A stretch of 50,618 bases of DNA from Actinomadura roseirufa (lineage in GTDB: Bacteria; Actinomycetota; Actinomycetes; Streptosporangiales; Streptosporangiaceae). Below are positions 18,719-25,906 of this stretch, in pieces (the first letter of the stretch is position 1; each line of letters begins with the position of its first letter). Under the pieces are notes generated by a model. It searched no databases. It was not told the origin of the DNA and saw nothing but the letters and a program-made list of their open reading frames with translations. Location: NCBI RefSeq assembly GCF_900659635.1, contig NZ_CAACVB010000033.1, positions 1-50,618 on the forward strand, written 5' to 3'. Both the position numbers and the translations under genes were made by a program.

Positions 18719-18820
18719 TGTCTCGGGGGGTCTCGCGGGTCTGGGGGTCTCGGACGGGGGTCTCGGGGTCTCGGGCGGGGGTCTCGCGGGTGCGGGGGTC
18801 TCGGGGAGGTTGTCTCGGCT
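18719..18820 (-). repeat. GTCTCG-type short repeats between precursor and lanM
   Basis: Eight copies of TCTCG, mostly within GGGTCTCGG, start at 18721, 18731, 18748, 18761, 18769, 18782, 18799 and 18813 on the plus strand (CGAGACCC in the transcript sense). They fill the leader of lanM between the precursor stop (18913) and the lanM GTG (18687). Confidence 0.75.
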
Positions 18821-18912
18821 GTGCCGAAAAGGCGGGTGATGGGCCGATGGCTTCGGCCCATCCGTGGTTCCGCTCGCCCGGCGAGGGGCCGGGGCTCTCC
18901 GGCTGGGCCGTC

Positions 18913-19155
18913 CTAGTTCTTCGTGCTTCCGTCGCACGCGAAGGTGAACGGGCCGGAGCTACAGGTCGACGCGCAGGCGTAGGCGTCGACGGCCGCGATG
19001 CCCTCGGTCCAGTAGCCCAGGGACGCGCGGTCCTGCTGGGCCACCGTGGCGGGGACGGCGGTGGCGGGCACGCCGAGGCGTCCCTGCCTCGTGAGGAGCT
19101 CGGCGCGGAAGTCCGCGTCGGCGGTGGCGTGGCGGAGAATGGTGCTCGGTGACAT
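18913..19155 (-). CDS. cinA: cinnamycin-like lanthipeptide precursor
   Basis: 80-aa precursor. Leader residues 1-60 include DADFRAELL and DRASLGYWTEGIAAVDAYA, closely resembling the CinA leader as I recall it. It ends in an AYA site for the AxA-type cleavage used in this family. The core, residues 61-80, is CASTCSSGPFTFACDGSTKN; cinnamycin is CRQSCSFGPFTFVCDGNTK. Predicted bridges by homology: Cys1-Thr18, Thr4-Cys14 and Cys5-Thr11, lysinoalanine Ser6-Lys19, and hydroxy-Asp15. The ATG has AGGAGG 5 bp upstream, the best ribosome site in the operon; the open frame extends only nine codons further. Confidence 0.95.
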   Translation of the reverse strand: MSPSTILRHATADADFRAELLTRQGRLGVPATAVPATVAQQDRASLGYWTEGIAAVDAYACASTCSSGPFTFACDGSTKN

Positions 19156-19178
19156 TGTTCCTCCTGATCTGGTGGTTT

Positions 19179-19550
19179 TCACTCGACCGTCTGGGGAGCG
19201 AGTCTGATGCCGAGCCGTCGCTCGGCGTTCTGCAGTTCTTTGACGGCGGTGTCCATGGCGGGTTTGTCGTTCTGCCAGTCGATCAACTCTCTTTCCTCGG
19301 CGGATATGCCGACCCGGGTCCAGAAGAACTCGAGCCAGGTCTTGGTGGCCTGAGGATGAAGGTCGCGGATCGGCTCGATGTCGGCCGGAAACTCGTCATT
19401 GCGGACATCGAGGGCGAGCTTGAGCATCTCGCGCATCTTCCCGTCCGGCGGCAGTACCGAGCACAGGACCATCAGGCTCTGAATCTGGCGGACGGTCTCG
19501 ATGCCCTTGTGCTTCGTCAGGTCGCTGAGCGGCTTCGGGCCGGATCTCAA
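19179..19550 (-). CDS. durN: DurN/Cinorf7-like lysinoalanine-forming protein
   Basis: 123-aa soluble protein directly upstream of the precursor, at the position and near the length (about 119 aa) of Cinorf7/DurN. Those proteins catalyse addition of Lys19 to dehydroalanine-6 to close the lysinoalanine bridge, with help from the hydroxyl of Asp15. The sequence is charged and helical (DIEPIRDLHPQATKTWLEFF), with no signal peptide or TM. The TTG at 19550 is taken as start because AGGAGG lies 7 bp upstream; no better codon is in frame. The assignment rests on synteny and size, as I could not align it. Confidence 0.8.
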   Translation of the reverse strand: MRSGPKPLSDLTKHKGIETVRQIQSLMVLCSVLPPDGKMREMLKLALDVRNDEFPADIEPIRDLHPQATKTWLEFFWTRVGISAEERELIDWQNDKPAMDTAVKELQNAERRLGIRLAPQTVE

Positions 19551-19553
19551 GGC

Positions 19554-19682
19554 TCACCCTCCTGGTGTTTCGTGCTCGACCGGCTCGTGCTTTGCGTCGA
19601 GGTCGAAGAATCGGCTCGGCGAAGTTCTGGGAGCAGACGTCGCCGAACCATTTGTAGCCGGACATTCACTCGTGGTGACCAT
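19554..19682 (-). CDS. possible 42-aa leading ORF of the lanthipeptide operon
   Basis: A short open frame, MVTTSECPATNGSATSAPRT followed by RFFDLDAKHEPVEHETPGG, ends 3 bp before the durN-like TTG. The durN ribosome site lies inside its end, so it could couple translation. It has no ribosome site of its own and its ATG overlaps the candidate -10 element, so it may be non-coding or belong to a transcript from further upstream. The cinnamycin cluster also has small unknown ORFs upstream of cinorf7. Confidence 0.3.
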   Translation of the reverse strand: MVTTSECPATNGSATSAPRTSPSRFFDLDAKHEPVEHETPGG

Positions 19683-19706
19683 AGCAAAAAGGTATGGGGC
19701 GGGCAA
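19678..19706 (-). promoter_or_regulatory. candidate promoter of the lanthipeptide operon
   Basis: On the minus strand TTGCCC (19701-19706), a 17-bp spacer and TATGGT (19678-19683) form a vegetative-type promoter about 130 bp before the durN-like start. The palindrome TTGATCAA (19707-19714) abuts the -35 side and could be an operator. Confidence 0.45.
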
Positions 19707-19910
19707 TTGATCAAAAGTAGGCGGCTCAATCGGTTAAGTCCGGCAAAGGGTGACATCTCAATGACCGATAAGAACAGTGCGCCCTGTTTTGTAGGGACGC
19801 CATGTGTACGCGAGCGGTGGATTTCTGTTCCGTTGCGGACAGTGCTTATCGGCGTCACGGCAACTACGCCGCGGTGGGGTGCCCGGCGTGGCCCGGGGCG
19901 CGTCCAGAGA

Positions 19911-19949
19911 CCCTGAGCCGCCCCTGAGCGCACCCTGATCCTGCCCTGA
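19911..19949 (+). promoter_or_regulatory. four 11-bp-phased CCCTGA direct repeats
   Basis: CCCTGA occurs at 19911, 19922, 19933 and 19944, exactly 11 bp apart, with a CCCTGT at 19953. A TAGCGT -10-like hexamer follows at 19979. Helically phased repeats next to a promoter are typical of OmpR-type or SARP activator sites. The array lies between the lanthipeptide operon and the secreted hydrolase and could act on either. Confidence 0.7.
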
Positions 19950-20082
19950 GAACCCTGTCACCAGCGCAAGGACCGCCCTAGCGTGATCTGCGGTCCCAGG
20001 GGGGCGATTCGGTCCCATGGGGCCGGTAACGCCCGCGAAGGGTGAATCCCGGTACGACTCCCATTACGGAAAGGACTTTTGC

Positions 20083-21558
20083 ATGCTGCGCAAGCACAGG
20101 CCGGCCGCCTGGGGGGCGGTGGCCGTCGCGGGCCTCGCCCTCGCCGGAACGGTCGCGCCGGTGGCGCCCGCGGCCGCGGCGCCCGCGCCGTCCCCGATCA
20201 CATGGACGTCCTGCGGGGACGACGGCAAGGCGGAGTGTGCGACGCTTCGGCTGCCGGTCGACTGGACGCACCCGGAAGGCCCCACGTTCGGCCTCGCCAT
20301 CGCCCGCCGCAAGGCCACCGACCAGCAGTCCCGGATCGGGACGCTCGTGTTCGGCCCCGGTGGTCCCGGCGACTCGGGCGTACAGCGGGTGACCAGGCTG
20401 CAAGGCGGCATCGACCGGTTCGGTGAGCGGATCCGGCAGCGCTTCGACATCGTCAGCTTCGACCCTCGCGGAATCGGTGGCAGCAACCCGGTGACCTGCG
20501 ATGCCGCGCTCCTCAACCCGCCGCCGTCACCCCAGATGACGAGCGAGGAGGACTTTGAGAAGACCCTCGACCACAACGAGCGGCTACGGAACGACTGCCG
20601 CTCCCGTACCGGCCCCATCTACGACCACGCTGACACTCTCAGCACCGTCCGGGACGTGGACGCGATCCGCGCCGCGTTGGGCGAGACCCAACTCACGTTC
20701 CACGGCAGCTCGTACGGCACCCTGCTGGGCGAGATGTACGCCGAGACGTACCCGAAGCGGATCCGAGCCATGGTTCTGGAGAGCGTCGTCGACCATAGTC
20801 AGCGCGACGCCAAGTCGTTCCTCAATACCAACCTGACCGCCGCACAGGACTCCTTCGACCAGTTCGTCGCATGGTGCGCCAAGAACAAGGAGTGCGCTCT
20901 CTACGGCCAGGATGTCCGCGCCATCTGGCGTGACCTCCGAGCCCGCGCAGCACGCGGAGAGCTGCCGGGTACACCAGAGCTTGCCCTCGTACAGACCGCG
21001 TACAAGGCGTTCTACGGCCCTGACTGGGCGAAGCTGGCCCAGAAGCTCGCGGACCTGAACAAGACCAGCCCGAACAAGACCAGCCCCAACACGAGCGGGC
21101 CGTCCGCCACCTCCACCAGCCCGGCGCCCACTACGGCGACCGACAGCTTCACCGCGCAGTTCTGCTCCGACTGGGGCCTGCCCGTCCGGAACTACGACGA
21201 GTACGCGCGGCTCATGCGCCGCGCCGCGAAGGTCGCGCCGGACATGACCTACTCACGTCCCGTACTGGCTCTTTCGAGCTGCCTGGGGTGGCCACAGCCC
21301 GTCCGCAACCCGCAGCACAAGCTGCGCGTCCGGGGCAGCGCCCCGATCCTGCTGGCGAACGCCGTGCACGACCCCGCGTCGTCCTACGCGTGGGCGACGA
21401 ACGTGGCCCGTCAGCTAGGCCGGACGGGAACGCTCCTCACCTATGAGGGGGCCGGCCACGGCAGCTACAACCGCGGCCCCTGCATGCAGGACACGATCGA
21501 CCGTTACCTGATCTCGCTGGAGCGTCCCGCCCAGGGCACCCGCTGCCCCGCGGCCTGA
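20083..21558 (+). CDS. secreted alpha/beta hydrolase, TAP-like tripeptidyl aminopeptidase (S33)
   Basis: 491-aa exported serine hydrolase. A signal peptide of about 33 aa ends in APAAAAPAP. The alpha/beta-hydrolase fold has the oxyanion stretch LVFGPGGPGDSG, the nucleophile elbow FHGSSYGTLLGE (catalytic Ser in GSSYG), and the TAP-like C-terminal domain with the acid near ANAVHDPASSY and His in GAGHGSY. A Ser/Thr/Pro-rich insert with Asn-Lys-Thr-Ser-Pro repeats lies near residues 325-360. The family includes SlpD/SlpE and tripeptidyl aminopeptidases, which trim peptides outside the cell. GGAAAGGA precedes the ATG. A role in leader trimming would be speculation. Confidence 0.9.
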   Translation: MLRKHRPAAWGAVAVAGLALAGTVAPVAPAAAAPAPSPITWTSCGDDGKAECATLRLPVDWTHPEGPTFGLAIARRKATDQQSRIGTLVFGPGGPGDSGVQRVTRLQGGIDRFGERIRQRFDIVSFDPRGIGGSNPVTCDAALLNPPPSPQMTSEEDFEKTLDHNERLRNDCRSRTGPIYDHADTLSTVRDVDAIRAALGETQLTFHGSSYGTLLGEMYAETYPKRIRAMVLESVVDHSQRDAKSFLNTNLTAAQDSFDQFVAWCAKNKECALYGQDVRAIWRDLRARAARGELPGTPELALVQTAYKAFYGPDWAKLAQKLADLNKTSPNKTSPNTSGPSATSTSPAPTTATDSFTAQFCSDWGLPVRNYDEYARLMRRAAKVAPDMTYSRPVLALSSCLGWPQPVRNPQHKLRVRGSAPILLANAVHDPASSYAWATNVARQLGRTGTLLTYEGAGHGSYNRGPCMQDTIDRYLISLERPAQGTRCPAA

Positions 21559-21608
21559 CACCCACTCCCCGGGCGGCCCGGCCCACTTCCGGGCCGCACC
21601 GGTCGGGG

Positions 21609-22439
21609 TCAGACACGGAACGCGTCGGCATGCGCCTCGGCCCACTGCCGGAAGGTGCGCGGGGCCTCGCCGGTGACGTCCCGCACCGTGGAGCGCACCA
21701 CCGACTCGTCGAGCGTGCCCCGCACGTAGAAGTCGAAGAACGCGTCGACGTACTCGGCGGGCATGGCCGCGCTCATCTCCGCGTGCGCCTCGGCGTCGGG
21801 CTGCGCCTCGAACCGCAGGTCCCGGCCGAGCACGTCGGCGAGGACGGCGACCTGGTCGGCCGGCAGCAGCGGCTCCGGCCCGGTCGGGGAGTGGATCCGC
21901 CCCTCGTGCCCGGCGTCGAGCAGGGCCCGCGCCGCGACGGCGGCGATGTCGTAGGGGTCGACGACGGCGATGCGGACGCCCGCGAACGGCAGCCGGAGCG
22001 TGTCCCCCGCGCGCATCTTCGGCAGCCAGCGCAGCGTGTTCGACATGAACGCGCACGGTCGCAGGATCGTCCAGGGCAGCCCCGAGTCCCGGACCGCGCG
22101 CTCCGACGCGGCCATGTAGCGGCTCACCGCGTTGCTCATGTCGCCGCTGCCTGCCGAGCCGCCCGACAGCAGGACGACGCGGCCGACGCCGGCGCGGCGC
22201 GCCTCGTCCAATATGCCTGGCATGTCGCGGTAGCCGGGCAGCAGGAACAGGCCGCTCGCGCCCTTCAGCGCCGGGGCGAGCGACGCCGGGTCGTTCAGGT
22301 CGCCCGTGACGTGCTCGACCCCCGGCACGGCCCGCCCCGGGACGGCGCGGACGAGCGCTCGCACCGGCTCCCCGGCACCGGCGAGGACGCCGGTGAGCTC
22401 CGACCCGATGTTGCCCGTGGCACCCGTGACCAGGATCAT
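21609..22439 (-). CDS. NmrA-like NAD(P)-binding oxidoreductase
   Basis: 276-aa Rossmann protein of the atypical SDR/NmrA family. MILVTGATGNIGSELTGVLA is the dinucleotide-binding loop, and VVLLSGGSAGS and WTILRPCAFMSN correspond to the active-site region, without the classical YxxxK. Relatives act as redox sensors or quinone reductases. It lies 28 bp downstream of an SDR gene on the same strand, probably as an operon divergent from a LysR regulator. Confidence 0.9.
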   Translation of the reverse strand: MILVTGATGNIGSELTGVLAGAGEPVRALVRAVPGRAVPGVEHVTGDLNDPASLAPALKGASGLFLLPGYRDMPGILDEARRAGVGRVVLLSGGSAGSGDMSNAVSRYMAASERAVRDSGLPWTILRPCAFMSNTLRWLPKMRAGDTLRLPFAGVRIAVVDPYDIAAVAARALLDAGHEGRIHSPTGPEPLLPADQVAVLADVLGRDLRFEAQPDAEAHAEMSAAMPAEYVDAFFDFYVRGTLDESVVRSTVRDVTGEAPRTFRQWAEAHADAFRV

Positions 22440-22467
22440 CTGTCCTCCATCGCTATTTACGGAACTC

Positions 22468-23133
22468 TCACCAGGGGAGGGGACGGCCGTCGCGGAAGAA
22501 CCCCCCGGTCGGGCCGTCGTCGGGCAGGGTCGCCGCCCACACCACGCCCGTCGCGCCCTCGGCGACGGGCCGTCCGCCGGGCCCGCCCATGTCGGTGGCG
22601 ACCCAGCCCGGGCAGACGGCGTTGACGAGCACGCCGTCGGCGCGCAGCTCCGCGGCGAGCATCCGCGTCAGCGCGTTGAGCGCGACCTTCGAGGCCGTGT
22701 AAGCGGGCGTGCCGCCGCCCATGTTCGTCAGCGAGGCCGCCTCGCTGGAGACGTTGACGATCCGCGGGTGCCGGCTCCGGCGCAGCGCGGGCAGCAGCGC
22801 CTGCGTGAGCCGCCAGGGCCCGTACAGGTTGGTCTCGGCCGTGTCCCGGACGACGCCGAGGTCGGCGTTGGACGCCCGCTGCCAGGTGTCGTAGGTGTGG
22901 GCCGCGTTGTTGACCAGCACGTCCAGGCGTCCCACCTGCGCGGCGAGGCGCTCGACGTCGGCGGCCGACGTCACGTCCAGTTGCACGGGCGTGGCGCCGG
23001 CGGCCGCCGCGGCGCGCTCGGCGGCCTCCGCCGACCGCGCGCCGAGCAGCACCTCATGGCCGTGTGCGGCCAACTGCCGGCAGACCTCCAGCCCGATGCC
23101 CCGGTTGCCGCCCGTCACCAGCGAGATCGTCAC
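22468..23133 (-). CDS. short-chain dehydrogenase/reductase
   Basis: 221-aa classical SDR: SLVTGGNRGIGLEVCRQLA (TGxxxGxG cofactor loop), VLVNNAAHTYD (NNAG-like), IVNVSSEAAS (catalytic Ser) and PAYTASKVALN (YxxxK). The GTG start has GAGGAGGG upstream; the longer frame does not. The substrate is unknown. It is first in a two-gene unit with the NmrA-like gene and divergent from the LysR gene at 23307, which probably controls it. Confidence 0.92.
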   Translation of the reverse strand: MTISLVTGGNRGIGLEVCRQLAAHGHEVLLGARSAEAAERAAAAAGATPVQLDVTSAADVERLAAQVGRLDVLVNNAAHTYDTWQRASNADLGVVRDTAETNLYGPWRLTQALLPALRRSRHPRIVNVSSEAASLTNMGGGTPAYTASKVALNALTRMLAAELRADGVLVNAVCPGWVATDMGGPGGRPVAEGATGVVWAATLPDDGPTGGFFRDGRPLPW

Positions 23134-23306
23134 GCCGCCCTCCTCTTGCCCTGACCTGCATGATCGCGTGGTGTGGCGGCGGAGGTCCAATACCCGGCCT
23201 GATAGCCGGCCGCTATTCAAACTTGCGCCCGGCGGCGCGCGCCGGATGATCCCGGATGCGGATTCGTCCACCGCCGGCCGGGCGGAGGGGCATTACCCTC
23301 GGGCGG

Positions 23307-24221
23307 GTGGATGTACATCTGCGCGACCTCCGGTACTTCGTGGCGATCGCCGAGGAGCTCAGCTTCACCCGCGCCGCCGAGCGGCTGTTCATCTCCCAGC
23401 CCGCGCTCAGCAAGCAGCTCAAGCAGCTGGAGGAACTCCTGCGGGTGCGGCTGGTCATCCGGGACCGGCGCACCGTCGCGCTGACCGAGGCGGGCCGCGC
23501 CCTGCTGCCGCGGGCCCGTGACCTGCTCCAGGCCTGGGACGAGACCCAGCGGACCGTCAGCGACGCCGCCGCGGCGGAGGCGTCCGTCCTCACGGTCGGG
23601 CTGTCCACGAGCGTTGGACGCGGCCTGCTCGCGGACCTGCGCGCGGGCTTCGCCGAGCGCCGTCCCACCTGGACCGTCCGGATCCGCCAGGTCAACTGGG
23701 ACGACCCCACCGCCGGGCTTGCCGAGGGCGAGGTCGACGTCGCGTTCGTGTGGCTGCCGATCCCGCGGCAGGAGGCGTTCACATTCCAGGTGGTCGCCGA
23801 GGAACCCCGCTGGGTCGCCGTCCGCGACGACCATCCGCTGGCCGGCCGCGAGACCGTCGCGTTCGACGAGCTGCTGGACGAGCCGTTCCTCGCCCTACCC
23901 GAGGAGGCGGGCCCGCTCCGCGACTTCTGGCTCGGCCTGGACGAACGCGGCGGCCGTCCCGCCCGGATCGGCGCCACCGTCGCCAACGCCGACGAGACGT
24001 TCGCGGCCCTGGAGGACGGCAGCGGCGTCGTCCTGATGGCGTCCGGGAACGCCGCGATCTACCGCCGTCCGGGCATCACCGCGATCCCCGTCACCGGCCT
24101 GTCCCCGAGCCGCCTCGCCCTCGCCTGGCGAACCGGCGACCACCGCAGCGCGATCCGAGACCTCCTCTCCGCCCTGCTCCCCGACCCCCGCCCCCGCACC
24201 CCGTCCCCAGCCACCCCCTGA
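23307..24221 (+). CDS. LysR-family transcriptional regulator
   Basis: 304-aa regulator with an N-terminal winged HTH (LRDLRYFVAIAEELSFTRAA and SQPALSKQLKQLEELL) and an inducer-binding domain with EVDVAFVWLPI and VRDDHPLAG. The GTG at 23307 begins the family N-terminus; the frame is open further upstream. The 173-bp gap to the divergent SDR gene likely holds both promoters, the standard LysR arrangement for a redox-responsive SDR/NmrA unit. Confidence 0.92.
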   Translation: MDVHLRDLRYFVAIAEELSFTRAAERLFISQPALSKQLKQLEELLRVRLVIRDRRTVALTEAGRALLPRARDLLQAWDETQRTVSDAAAAEASVLTVGLSTSVGRGLLADLRAGFAERRPTWTVRIRQVNWDDPTAGLAEGEVDVAFVWLPIPRQEAFTFQVVAEEPRWVAVRDDHPLAGRETVAFDELLDEPFLALPEEAGPLRDFWLGLDERGGRPARIGATVANADETFAALEDGSGVVLMASGNAAIYRRPGITAIPVTGLSPSRLALAWRTGDHRSAIRDLLSALLPDPRPRTPSPATP

Positions 24222-24278
24222 CCGCGCTTCCGCCCTTCCGTCAAACCGGTCCGCCCCGTCGACCCACCCGGCAACGGA

Positions 24279-25030
24279 CCACACTGCTCGCCTCCACCCC
24301 CTGCCCCGCCCGGCCGCCCGCAGGGCACGTAGGCGACTTGGCCACGGTCGCGAGCCAACCCACCGCCCAGGCCGCCTGGAGGAGGAAACATCGTGACCGG
24401 CCACACTGCTCGCCTTCACGCCCTGCCCGGACCGGCTGCTGGCTGGTCGTGCCGGACGCCGGGAACGTCGACTGCTTGGCCACGCGTCGCGAGCCGCCGC
24501 CCGGGCCGCCTGGAGGGAGACATCGCGACCGGCCGCACTGCTCGGTTTCGTGCCCTGCGCCGTCCGGCTGCGCGCTGATCCTGGACGCCGGAAGCGTCGG
24601 TGGCTTGGTCACGTGTCGCGAGCTGGGTCGCGGCCCGGGTTGCCTGGAGGTGGAAGACATCGCGATCGACCGTGCTGCTCCGCTTCGCGCCCTGCATTGT
24701 CTGGGGGCGATCCGCTCATCCCGCTGCCCGGGCCGCTTGGAGGTGAGGGAGGCATCGTGACCGGCCGTGCTGCTCGGCTTGGCGCCGTGCCTCGTCGGGC
24801 TTCCCGCTGTTCTTGCCGAACGCTGGGAGCGTCGGTGGCTTGGCCACGCGTCCCCGACCGGGTCGCCCGGGTGGGTCGCTTGGAGGTGGGAGGAGGCATC
24901 GCGACGGGCCGTGCTGCTCGGCTTGGCACCCTGCGCCGTCTGGCTGTCCGCTGTTCCTGTCGGACGCTGGGAGCGTCGGTGGGTTGGTCAGGTGTCGAGG
25001 GTGGGGGGCGCTGCCCGGTCCATCTGGCGA
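24279..25030. repeat. degenerate tandem array of about 135-bp units (non-coding)
   Basis: Five clear units begin with CATCG[TC]GACCGGCC-like sequence at 24389, 24521, 24658, 24753 and 24897, with weaker units before and after. Spacings are 132, 137, 95 and 144 bp; the 95-bp unit has an internal deletion. Shared blocks are TGCTGCTCGGCTT, GACGCTGGGAGCGTC, GGTGGCTTGGCCACG and a CGCTTGGAGGTG-type end. The GACGC...GCGTC block can form a hairpin in most copies. Unit lengths not divisible by three and no consistent frame argue against coding. It fills most of the 1-kb gap between the LysR and AlkB genes; nothing else is recognised there. Confidence 0.75.
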
Positions 25031-25232
25031 TGGGTGCTGGTGGGTGTTGCGATCTGCGCTGCGTGGGCGGGGCGCTGATCCTGCCGGATGTTGGCAGCTC
25101 CCTGGTTGTCCGGGAGGGCGGCTTGCTCGCGTCCTACCCGACTGGGGCGCACTTGGTCGTGGCTCGCGGACGGTCGGTATCGGCCTGTTCTGTGCCCTCC
25201 TCTCGGGTCCGTTCCGCGTTTGGGAGTTCGGG

Positions 25233-25859
25233 TCAGCGCACGTTGTGGGGGCGGAACTGGATGCTGATCCGCGGGCCGGCGGGGCGCGTGCTCTTGGGGA
25301 TCGCGTGCTCCCAGGTGCGCTGGCAGCTGCCGCCCATCACGATGAGGTCGCCGTGGCCCAGTTCACGGCGGAGCGTCGGCCCTCCGCTCCGGGGACGCAG
25401 CAGCAGCGGCCGCGGCTCGCCGACCGACAGGATCGCGACCATCGTGTCCTGCGTGGCACCGCGGCCGTGCCGGTCGCCGTGCCAGGAGACGCTGTCTCGG
25501 CCGTCGCGGTAGAGGCACAGGCCCGCGGTGACGAACGGCTCGCCCAGTTCGGCGGCGTAGTGCGCGTTGAGAGCCGCCCGCGCCTCGTCCAGGACGGGGT
25601 CGGGCAGTGTCTCGCCCTCCTTGTAGAACGCGAGCAGGCGCGGGACGTCCACGACGCGGTCGTACATGCGGCGGCTCTCCGCCCGCCAGGGGACGGTGGT
25701 GAGGAGCCGTTCGAACAGTGCGTCCGCCCCGGGCATCCAGCCGGGGAGGACGTCGATCCACGCGCCGTGCGCCAGCCGTGTCCGCCGCATGCCGTCGAGG
25801 GGCCGCGGCGCGGTCTCGTCAGTGAGGTCCAGCAGCGACCCCTGGAAAGCGCTGGTCAT
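25233..25859 (-). CDS. AlkB-like Fe(II)/2-oxoglutarate dioxygenase
   Basis: 208-aa protein resembling AlkB-family demethylases that repair alkylated bases oxidatively. VSWHGDRHG gives the HxD iron ligands; EHAIPKSTRPAGPRISIQFR supplies the distal His and the 2OG-binding Arg residues; GDLIVMGG is the conserved strand after the metal site. The length fits the short bacterial AlkB type. No Ada-like regulator is nearby. It is the last gene before the repeat array. Confidence 0.9.
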   Translation of the reverse strand: MTSAFQGSLLDLTDETAPRPLDGMRRTRLAHGAWIDVLPGWMPGADALFERLLTTVPWRAESRRMYDRVVDVPRLLAFYKEGETLPDPVLDEARAALNAHYAAELGEPFVTAGLCLYRDGRDSVSWHGDRHGRGATQDTMVAILSVGEPRPLLLRPRSGGPTLRRELGHGDLIVMGGSCQRTWEHAIPKSTRPAGPRISIQFRPHNVR

Positions 25860-25906
25860 GCCCCCATTGTACTCACCGGGTCAAACATGTGTTCGAAGGG
25901 TTTGAA

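Noticed and set aside
18688..18861. N-terminal extension of LanM by 58 residues
   Set aside because: The extension only translates the GTCTCG repeats into Arg/Asp/Pro runs. The GTG at 18687 has a good ribosome site and begins family-like sequence.
15403..19152. Very long plus-strand open frame opposite the lanthipeptide genes
   Set aside because: It is the antisense shadow of lanM and its neighbours. High GC leaves the opposite frame open, and the predicted protein is Val/Gly/Arg-rich without domains.
19758..20018. 86-aa minus-strand frame upstream of the lanthipeptide operon
   Set aside because: No ribosome site and low-complexity composition; it overlaps the 11-bp direct repeats, which are better explained as regulatory DNA.
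24389..25030. CRISPR array
   Set aside because: The repeats are long (about 135 bp), diverged along their length and lack constant short repeats with unique spacers; there are no cas genes.
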